Shown here piece after piece: positions 55,731 through 64,000 of a DNA stretch of 64,000 nucleotides. Position numbers and translations under genes: made by a program. The notes beneath the pieces were generated by a model. It was not told the DNA's origin. It made no database searches and worked only from the letters and a program-made list of their open reading frames with translations. The stretch spans positions 108,040,644 to 108,104,643 of the forward strand of contig NC_053391.1 of the NCBI RefSeq assembly GCF_905171765.1, read 5' to 3'. The stretch is from Bufo bufo (Eukaryota; Chordata; Amphibia; Anura; Bufonidae). How positions within the stretch are numbered: position 1 is the first letter of the stretch; each line of letters starts with the position of its first letter.

Positions 55731-58700
55731 ATGACAGGCAGAGGAAGAGGCAGGCCATTCCGCAGGGGTGGTAGGGGTCGGGCAGATGCACCAGGCCAGA
55801 GCCTAAGTGGGAAGTTGAAGAAGGTGTGTGCGATTATGTCAAAGGACGCACCAGACTTGGTTGAGTGGCTCATTCAGCCTTCCACTTCTGCACCCTCCTC
55901 ATCCTCTCTATCTGCACCCTTTTCACTCTCTGCTGTGTGAACCCTGAAAGACGACACCACCAACACCATATCCCCTCAACTCGAGTCAGAGGAATTATTT
56001 TCCCATCCATTACAAGACCTTACCGATGCGCAGCCATTCTTGGCATCGGATCAGGAAGAGGAGGTATCAACGGTCGCCACCCAGCAGTCTGATGACAGTA
56101 CCCAGATCAGCCCAAGGAGGGTGGTCCCCATTGTTGCTGCCTACTCCAAGATCTCTAATGTCAGTGGTGGTGAAGGTGACGATGATGACGTGTCGATGGA
56201 CGTCACATGAGTGCCCACAAGAGAGGAAGAGGAGGGGAATTCAGAGGGATAGACGGAGCAGCAGATAGAGAGGAGAAGGAGGAGAAGCAGGCAGAACTTA
56301 CAGTGCACAGGAGGCAAAACGCAGACTGCTAATGTATCTGGAATAAGCCATCCACCATGCACGGTCACATCTGGCGCTCCCAGGACGGCGGCACATGGCT
56401 CCGCAGTGTGGGCTTTTTTTAACGTGTCCGCTGCTGACAATAGTGCTGTCAACGCATAAGTCGTGGTAAGCCCAACACTTACCTAGGGAAGACCGCCTTA
56501 AAGGGAACCTGTCACCGGGATTTTGTGTATAGAGCTGAGGACATGGGTTGCTAGATGGCCGCTAGCACATCCGCAATACCCAGTCGCCATAGCTCTGTGT
56601 ACTTTTATTGTGTAAAAAAAACCGATTTGATACATATGCAAATTAACCTGAGATGAGTCCTGTCCCTGACTCATTTCAGGGACAGGACTCATCTCAGGTT
56701 AATTTGCATATGTATCAAATCGTTTTTTTTACACAATAAAAGCACACAGAGCTATGGCGACTGGGTATTGCGGATGTGCTAGCGGCCATCTAACAACCCA
56801 TATCCTCAGCATTATACATAAAATCCCGGTGACAGGTTCCTTTTAAGAAGGCACCTGGCCTCCCATAACCGAGCCCAGTGGGAGCAACACCGTCAGAACC
56901 CACAAAGCCACACTCCCGTGCTCCACGTCCTGCCACGTTCTCCTTCTCCTCCCTCCTCACATTTGTCCTCCAGTCCACCTTCCACCGTGCCGTCGTTGCG
57001 TTCATATGGAACAAGGCAGGCATTCGTGGCCCAAATTTTCGAGCGAAAAAAGATGATGACGCCCGATAACCCTCTTGTCCAACGGCTGACCGCTGGCTTG
57101 TTGGAACTGCTAGCCCGCCAACTACTGCCATATAAACTGGTGGACTCAGAGGCCTTAAGAAATTTGTGACCATTGGCACACCGCAATGGAAGGTCCCCGG
57201 AAGGAAATAATTCTCCTAGAAGGGCATCCCGGAGCTATATGGCAACGTTCAGCGGCAAGTGAATGTATCTCTGGCACACAGTGTCGGTGCCAAGATACAT
57301 CTGACCACAGATACGTGGTTTAGCAAACATGGGCAAAGAAGGTACATAACTTTTACTGCCCACTGGGTGAACCTTCTGACAGCCGTCAAGCATGCAACCC
57401 GTGGCACCCATGTGGATTTGGTGTTACTGCCATGGATTGCATGCAGGCCTGCCTCTTCTTCTCCTCCTCCTACTCCATCTGCAGTCTCCTCCTCGGCTGA
57501 CTCCTCCTTTTCCATGCTACCGCCTCTTCCGCTGCACCGCCGAAGCTCCCCAGAACCTATTCGACTTGCCAGGTGAGACGTTGCCATGTTGTGCTGCGGC
57601 TGTTGTGCCTGGAAGTCAAGAGCGACACCGATCGTGCACTCCTTTCAGCTTTGAGGTCACAGGCCGATCAGTGGCTAACCCCGCTCAATTTGACAGTTGG
57701 TAAAGTGGTGTGCGACAACGGTGCCAATCTGCTGAGCGCGCTGAAACAGGGCAAAATGACACACGTGCCGTGCATGGCACACGTCCTGAACTTTAGAAGA
57801 TATTAGACGGCCATGCCTCGCCTTGCTAACATTCAGCGGCGACACCACCTGCCTGTCAGAAGTCTGATTTGTGACAGCCCGACGCGCGGGAACTCCACCT
57901 TGTATATTCTTGATAGGCTGCTCCAGCAGAAACGTGCAGGACAGGTTCTGGGAGCTTGTTTTTTTTTTTCACAGCGCCAGTGGCTGCTCATGTGCGATGC
58001 ATGCAGACTTCTGCGGCCATTTGATGAGATCACCAAACTGGTCAGTCGCAGCAAGGGCACCATCAGTGACATCGTACCTTACGCCTTCTTTCTGGAACGT
58101 GCATTGCGTCGTATCATTGATCAAGCCGTCGAGGAGCAGGAGCAGGAAGATGAGGAAGTTGCAATGCTGGACGAATTCCCAGGGGGAAGGGGGGGCTACT
58201 CCATCTGAGAAAAGTCAACAGGAGTCTGAAGAGGAGTCAGAGGAGAATGGTGACGGGGGGAGGAGGAGCAAGAAGAGCATGCTTTTCTGGGATCCCTGGT
58301 GTTGTCCGTGGCTGGGGGGTTGAGACCAAGGACGACATTTTCCTGGAGGATGAGCAGGAGCCAGGCAACTCCACCGCTTCCAGTTTAGTGCAAATGGGGC
58401 CTTCATGCTCCAGTGTTTGAAGAGGGACCCCCATATAAAAAGCATAAAGGGCAAGCAGTAGTACTGGTTGGCAACGTACTTAGACCCCTGGTACAAACAC
58501 AAAATGGCGGACATGTTACCAGCATCACAGAGGGCTGTCAGAATGCAGCACTTCCAGGCCTTGCTTCGAGAAATGCTGCATTCTGCTTTTGCGGTCGCTG
58601 GCAGAGGAATTTCCAGTCACAGAGAAACAGTTGTGGGTACCAATCCTACAGCGCATGCAAGAAGAGGGCGGTTTGAAGATGTGTTGGTCACTTCGGATAT

Positions 58701-59052
58701 GAGATCATTCTTGCAGCCAACCCATTAACAGCCGCCCTCCAGATCCAGTCTCAGGGAATGCCTAGACCAACAGGTGTCTGACTACATCGGGTTAACCGCC
58801 TTTGTGGACGTTCTGAGAAGCGAGGAACCCCTGGACTACTGGGTGTACAGGCTTGACCCGTGGCCAGAGCTGGCACAATTTGCCATGGAACTCTTGGCTT
58901 GCCCCTCGTCCAGTGTCCTGTCCGAAAGGACGTTCAGCGCAGCAGGGGGGCTCGTGATCGATAAGTGCACTAACCTAGCTCACGACAGTGTGGACTACCT
59001 CACATTTCTAAAAATGAAAGAGGCATGCATCTCAGAGGAATTCAATACGTGA
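55731..59052 (+). pseudogene. hAT (ZBED-like) transposase pseudogene
   Basis: Start ATG 55731 gives MTGRGRGRPFRRGGRGRADA; a stop falls at 55938. BED finger halves lie at about 56398-56450 (SAVWAFFNVSAAD) and 56847-56950 (RRHLASHN...H). Catalytic signatures: LTTDTW (first Asp, 57310-57312), CDNGAN (second Asp, 57714-57716) with the partner motif CMAHVLNF, PTRGNSTLYILDRL at about 57880-57920, ATYLDPWYKHKM near 58470, and SERTFSAAG with the third catalytic Glu at 58924-58926. The dimerisation region ends at 59052. Multiple frameshifts and stops, and a low-complexity Pro/Ser expansion at about 57450-57540. Not functional. Confidence 0.88.
56502..56842. mobile_element. Palindromic TTAA MITE nested in the hAT BED finger
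   Basis: TTAA at 56498-56501 and 56843-56846 flanks a 341-bp near-perfect palindrome. Ends AGGGAACCTGTCACCGGGAT and, reverse-complemented, AAGGAACCTGTCACCGGGAT pair, and the arms run inward to a centre near 56672 ('tgtccctgactcatttcagg'). No coding capacity. It interrupts the hAT coding region between the two halves of the zinc finger. Confidence 0.93.
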
Positions 59053-59319
59053 CGAGTCGACCACGTTTAATTGAATTTACTCATGACAGCCCACAAATAT
59101 CCGCCACCACCCAGAACAAATAATGGTCTCTGTCTTAGGTAAATACAGCAGTATAAAAGGCCTTTTCTGTCCGTTGAATGCCTAATGTTTTCGGTCTCGG
59201 AGGAATTCAACACCTGTGACGACCACGTGTTTCAACTATTATCATTAGTGTTTTTTTCAAGAGGGGGGATTTTGTTAGCCAATGTTTTTAATCCAATTTT
59301 ATATTTTTAGTTCTTTTAA

Positions 59320-59750
59320 ACATATGTATTTGACCTGTATTTGTACTGGCCTTCAGTAAAATTGATATCCATTGACCGTCTAATAGACCTCCAGCCACAT
59401 AATCACTTGATCTTTTCTGTACAGTGAATGCATAATTTTTGGGGCCTGTAATACACTGGCCTGCAGTAAAATTGATATCCAATGACCGTGTAATCCACCT
59501 CCAGCCACATATTTACTTGTTCTTTTCTGTACGGTGAATGCATAATTTTTGGGGCCTGTAATACACTGGCCTGCAGTAAAATTGATATCCAATGACCGTG
59601 TAATCCACCTCCAGCCACATATTTACTTGTTCTTTTCTGTACGGTGAATGCATAATTTTTGGGGCCTGTAATACACTGGCCTGCAGTAAAATTGATATCC
59701 AATGACCGTGTAATCCACCTCTAGCCACATATTTACTTGTGGTTATGGCT
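59320..59750. repeat. Tandem repeat, 110-bp period, about four copies
   Basis: 'cagtaaaattgatatcca' recurs at 59353, 59463, 59573 and 59683, spacing exactly 110. The second to fourth copies are nearly identical while the first differs at several bases. Because 110 is not a multiple of three, the same peptide words appear in all minus-strand frames; these are not genes. Confidence 0.95.
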
Positions 59751-59755
59751 ACGGC

Positions 59756-61516
59756 CAAGAGATACCAGAAGAACCCTAGGGAGAGAAACAACGGGAACAA
59801 CCTAACCCAGCTAGGCGTGTCTTAGCTAACCTGACTAAATGGCTTGTTGTGTGCCCTAAGCCATGATCGTGGGTAGGCCTATAAGTGGGCAAAAACCAAG
59901 CCAAGTAGGGTAGAAAAGGAACTCTAATGGCATGTGCAAACTAATCCCCAAGCCAACTGCAAGGCATTAGGGATCTAGAGCGAAAAATTCGGGGTGTATG
60001 AGGCAAGGCCAGAAGGAGACCTACAACCCATCTTGTGGATGACAAGACCAGAGACATGATGCTCAATATTGCGGATACTGCCCCAAAGCAGAATGGAGGA
60101 CCGGGAATACATTGTGCAATGGATCATGAAAACCAAATGAACCTTGTAAAGTTTTGGTTCTACGGAGTACTGGCAATGCCCTAGCCTCAGGAGATCGTGG
60201 GACCGAAACCTAACTGCCTAGACTATGCAGGAAAGAGGGCCAAAAAGAACTATGTAGATAGGAAGAGAATCCTTGAATAGTTCCCCAGACAACAGCTATC
60301 TGCTAGCCGTGGTCCGTGCGTTGTTCTACTGTGTGCCCCTGAGAATTGTTTTAACGCTTGAGACGAGAAGAACGACCTACTATCTGAATCTTCTACCATG
60401 AGGAAATGCTGAACTTTGTCCAAAACCCGATTCAACGTGGTTGTAGGGAGTCTGAGGTTAGTGCGGAAAGAAGCTACGAAGCCATGATATACGAGATTCT
60501 GTCTATGCCCTCCCATGAGTGAGGGAATGCAATTGCAATGAAGCTACCGGCGAAAATGAATTCTTGGTCGTGGTAAAAAGGCAAAGACTTTGCGCGGGGA
60601 CCTGGTTGACAAGATATGATCGACTACGATCAGAGACTGAAATGCTAGAGGGAATTACCCTACTTGTTCCTCCTCTGGCAGGACCTGAACGAAAGCATGA
60701 ACAATTAAAGCAAGACGAAATATCTGCGTAAGACATGACAATGATGCTGTAGGGCGAACCAGACCAGTTTGCGGTCAAAACATAAAGTGAGCGATCAACA
60801 TGGATTATTAGGAAATTAGGAAGCAGGTATGTATGTGATACATACAGGCCAAATCAGCCCAGATTCACAGATGGACAACCAACCAGGCAATCAGCCCAGC
60901 AGGACTGAAAACAGTCGTCGGGCCCCCGAAGCCATAGGGCCGAAGCCGTCATCGGGCCCCCGAAGCCATGGGGCCGAAGAATTCTTTATATATTTTATAG
61001 CCGGCTTGATAATTCCTGGCCGTGTTGGAGGACAGGGAATGTTGTACCAGGTTCCTGGCATGAGAAAGGAGGGACTCTAATCCATTACCCGGGAATTGAA
61101 GGCTGGGAGAGGGGACCCCGCGGGATCTGCTTCTGGCATCACCTGGAAAAAAAAGGGGGTGACCCAGAAATACCGCACTACGTAGCCCGGTGAAGAACCG
61201 ACCTGGCAGTGCCAGGAAAAAGTAAACCAGGAAGGGACAGGCATGGGTGAGACTAGTGTGAAAGAGTAGGTGGGCCTGTGCAGATCATGGGGAAGTATTG
61301 TAATGGATAGGAGGCTAAGCCTGGGCGGATCCTCCGTCAGCGGGAGACCCTGGAAAAAAAACTGAATAGTAGACATGCAGGGAGACCAGACCTGAACGTA
61401 CCAGGCAGAGAAGGAAGAACAGGGCCTGGACGGACCCGGGGTAATGATACATAAAAAATAAACCGAACGAACAAAATCTAGTCGAGTCAGAAGGAGGAAT
61501 AACTGAGGAGATGACA
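59756..61516. other. Unassigned block with a 34-bp duplication
   Basis: No recognised gene on either strand; minus-strand frames of 88-91 codons at 60250-60778 show no domain I can name. A 34-bp unit around 'tcgggcccccgaagccat' is duplicated (about 60914-60981). The sequence could be a retroelement leader, but evidence is lacking. Confidence 0.35.
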
Positions 61517-62040
61517 GCCTGGGCGATCCAGCAGACAGAGGTAGGTATGAGCCTGGGCGATCCAGCAGACAGAGGTAGGTATGAGCCTGGGCGATCCAGC
61601 AGACAGAGGTAGGTATGAGCCTGGGCGATCCAGCAGACAGAGGTAGGTATGAGCCTGGGCGATCCAGCAGACAGAGGTAGGTATGAGCCTGGGCGATCCA
61701 GCAGACAGAGGTAGGTATGAGCCTGGGCGATCCAGCAGACAGAGGTAGGTATGAGCCTGGGTGATCCAGCAGACAGAGGTAGGTATGAGCCTGGGTGATC
61801 CAGCAGATAGAGGTAGGTATGAGCCTGGGCGATCCAGGAGACAGAGGTAGGTATGAGCCTGGGCGATCCAGGAGACAGAGGTAGGTATGAGCCTGGGCGA
61901 TCCAGGAGACAGAGGTAGGTATGAGCCTGGGCGATCCAGGAGACAGAGGTAGGTATGAGCCTGGGCGATCCAGGAGACAGAAGAAGGTATGAGACTGGGC
62001 GATCCAGGAGACAGAGGTAGGTACGAGCCTGGGCGATCCA
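61517..62040. repeat. 34-bp minisatellite, about 15.5 copies
   Basis: 'gcctgggcgatccag' recurs every 34 bases from 61517 to 62027. Left copies carry 'cagcagac', right copies 'caggagac', and two neighbouring middle copies (61755, 61789) share 'gtgatcc', indicating block-wise local duplication. All three minus-strand frames are free of stops across the array, giving overlapping frames of 251-329 codons with a 34-residue peptide repeat. Confidence 0.97.
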
Positions 62041-62924
62041 GTGGGAAACAGGAAAAAACATAGCATATGAATAAATGAACATACACATACAGAACGGCCC
62101 TGCGACCACTACATATCAGTACAGATGATGGCAGGCAAATGGTCAGCGTGCAGTGACTGTGCATAGTGTCTAGGCTGAAGCTGTATATTTCCAACCCAGG
62201 TGGGTCGTATTCATGTAAAACACAGCCCAGCATGCACTCCAACGTGAGGATTTTGCACTGTATGACCAGCTCTTAGCAACCACAACAAGGAATAGAGGAG
62301 CTGGTTGAGCTGCAAGCCACTATCAAGAGCGATGTCAGTGTGTGTGAACCTGATCTGCAAAATGCCGCTGTAGGAAGCATAGAGGAACCGGGAGGAGCGA
62401 GCACCGGTAAGTTTGGGCAGCAATGACATAGTACTAACCAGTACACCACCTGTAATTCAAAACACACAAGTCCGGAAGTGGTTCTCAACATGCGTTCCAC
62501 GCTGAAACGCACGCCGACCCCGCGACCGGAAGCAGGGAAACACATGAGCGCTGATCGGAGGAGCCCTGTGGAGGGGATGGACTGAGGGAAGGAGCTTACC
62601 CGTCCTGGAGACACGTACAGGCGGTGTACAAGCGGCGGACGACTTGGACTGCAGTAGTCAAAGCAAGGTTTTTTTTCTTCTTCTTTTTTTTTAAAGGAGA
62701 CCAATCTGAGTGAATATGAACCAGGATTAAAGAAAACCAAAAAAAAAAAAAAAGAAAAAGAAAAAAAATTCTCCCTGAGGTGAACAGAAAAGTAGGCCTA
62801 TGGAATGTAACAGACCACCGAGTAAAGGAACGTAAGCCTGAAAAGAACGCAGTTATATTTGTCGGGAGAGAGGTACCAGAGCGGTGGGTGCAGTCTGCCC
62901 CGGTGAGATTATTGAGTAAAACCA
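62041..62924. other. Unassigned sequence
   Basis: No gene recognised. Contains poly-T/CTT and poly-A tracts (about 62667-62692 and 62738-62768). The phrase 'gagaccaatctgagtgaata' at 62697 recurs at 63677, bracketing the degenerate satellite-like region. Confidence 0.4.
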
Positions 62925-63800
62925 TGACGTAGCAATGAACAGGAGAATGCAGCTTTTAGTGGAAGCAGAGTACAACACATGATGTAACAACAAATGGGGC
63001 TCTGGATGTGAGTAGTACCTAAAAAACATGGTATGGGCGCAGCTCTGAGTATGGGAATGGAGTATAGGACAAGATGTAAAAGCAGACATGCGGATGCAGC
63101 TTTGGATGTGAACGGAATATTAACTTGATGTGACAGCAGACATGGAAAGAACCTGTAGTAGCATAGGACGTGTGAACGCAGCTCTGGGTTCGAGTAGAGT
63201 AAACCTGATATATTGATAGACGGATGAATGTGAATGCAACTCTGGTCGAGGGTGGAGTGCAAAAAATGATTTGACAGCGTAGTGTGAATGCACCTCTGGG
63301 TGTGGCCGAGAATGAAATTGGTAGAACAGAAGCTCTAAATATGAGTGGAGCATAAACATGATGTAACAGTGAAAGTGAATGCAGCTCTGAAACAAGCCTA
63401 GTATGAACATGTTGTGACAGCGGACATGTAAACACAGCTCTCACAGTGAGCAGAGCAGACATGGTATATCAGTCGACGCATGAACGCAGCTCTGGTTGTG
63501 AGTGGAGCAAGGTGTGAACACCAGGGTGGTGCGTCCCGAGAATAAAAATGGAGTAACAGTAGTAGCTGTAAGCCGAGTACACAACATGTAATAACAGGCG
63601 TGTAATACGGATCCGGCTGTCGGCTGGGTACGGAATGAGATGTAACAGCCAACAGGTGACCGCAGCTTGAATGTGAGACCAATCTGAGTGAATACGAACC
63701 AAGAGTGGGAAAGTGCTGGACAGTAAAGACGTGCGGATGCAGCATAAAGACATGAAATAAAAGCCGAAAGTGTAAATGCCGCTCAGGATAACAGCAGAGC
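62925..63800. repeat. Degenerate tandem repeat, roughly 55-65-bp units
   Basis: Loose units share 'gaatgcagctctgg', 'gtgagtggagta', 'acatgatgtaacagcagaca' in that order, about 13 times, with heavy divergence. I recognise the 'gcagctctgg ... gatgtaac' vocabulary from frog satellite-like repeats. Frames on the minus strand here are by-products. Confidence 0.7.
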
Positions 63801-64000
63801 ATAAAAGTGCGGCAGGGTTTTTAAGTACATGGAGCAGTGAAACTCATGGAGTCTAAAGATGGTGGTAGCGGGGGGAGGGGGGGAGACACGTGGCAAGGAA
63901 CAGCTACAGCAAGAGGCCTAAACAATAAACGCTGCGTCCGATCTCCAAACATGACGTCACGTGCAGCCCAGGTAACTCTTCCTTTATAGCAAACCGGCTG
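63801..64000. other. Unassigned window edge
   Basis: G-rich run at about 63868-63883; a TATAAAG word on the minus strand near 63980. No gene recognised before the window ends. Confidence 0.35.

Larger units (their letters stand above)
55140..59755 (+). mobile_element. hAT transposon with BED-finger transposase, decayed
   Basis: A ~590-base non-coding leader (55140-55730) precedes coding fragments that in order give an Arg/Gly-rich N-terminus, a BED zinc finger, the hAT catalytic core and the C-terminal dimerisation domain. The 3' UTR ends in a four-copy 110-bp tandem repeat. A palindromic TTAA element is nested in the BED finger. Exact terminal inverted repeats and an 8-bp duplication were not located; the left sequence 'gttcaccgaacgggaaaaca' is internal. 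It truncates the DIRS/Ngaro-type element. Confidence 0.8.

Noticed and set aside
59320..59750. Minus-strand frames of 64-99 codons repeating MDINFTAGQCITGPKNYAF
   Set aside because: They come from a 110-bp tandem repeat in the 3' region of the hAT element and shift frame at every unit.
61077..62242. Long minus-strand open frames of 329, 264 and 251 codons
   Set aside because: All three are produced by the 34-bp minisatellite, which has no stop in any minus frame; the peptides are the same repeat in shifted phases and show no recognisable domain.

Overview
This 64 kb window looks like repeat-saturated intergenic DNA from an amphibian, most likely an anuran. I found no host protein-coding gene, rRNA or intact cellular tRNA. 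The case for a frog rests on the mixture of families: CR1 LINEs, several unrelated Tc1-like transposons, hAT elements with internal minisatellites, TTAA-flanked elements with ~340-bp internal monomers, Gypsy-type solo LTRs, a DIRS/Ngaro-type retroelement and a SINE with an L2-like tail. The assignment comes from recognising these families by eye; no database search was possible. The one intact, recognisable protein gene is a 334-codon DD34E Tc1-like transposase (28464-29468) inside a complete element.

Layout. 1-8.4 kb: a decayed CR1 LINE, a fold-back palindrome, a second CR1 tail, a solo LTR with TATGA duplications and two tRNA-like sequences in AT-rich DNA. 8.4-13.3 kb: a TTAA-type tandem-monomer element split by a Tc1-like transposon with DD36E spacing, then a Tc1 3' fragment. 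13.7-21.7 kb: two hAT-type non-autonomous elements with internal minisatellites, an element with 150-bp inverted arms, and a TTAA element with perfect ends. 22-25.4 kb: a second tandem-monomer TTAA element carrying a nested MITE. 25.8-31.5 kb: a SINE, a hammerhead ribozyme in a probable Penelope-like fragment, the intact Tc1 element and a dead relative. 32.3-37.5 kb: MITEs with 3-bp duplications abutting a 4.4-kb TTAA element built of 700-800-bp palindromes, a minisatellite and a chain of hairpins. 39-47.4 kb: AT-rich palindromic hAT elements and a third tandem-monomer element broken by several insertions, including a Tc1-like element. 48-50.2 kb: two solo LTRs and a fold-back element. 51.5-55.1 kb: a DIRS/Ngaro-type element whose gag is interrupted by an LTR. 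55.1-59.75 kb: a BED-finger hAT transposase pseudogene whose finger is split by a TTAA palindromic MITE. 59.75-64 kb: unassigned sequence, a 34-bp minisatellite and degenerate satellite-like DNA.

The elements do not work together as a pathway. They form layers of nested insertions, many with readable target-site duplications (2-bp TA, 3-bp TTA/TAA, 4-bp TTAA, 5-bp for LTRs, 8-bp for hAT), so relative insertion ages can be ordered. The most notable signals are the near-canonical hammerhead ribozyme at 26955-26999, the intact transposase, and the hairpin and palindrome architecture at 33.7-37.5 kb.
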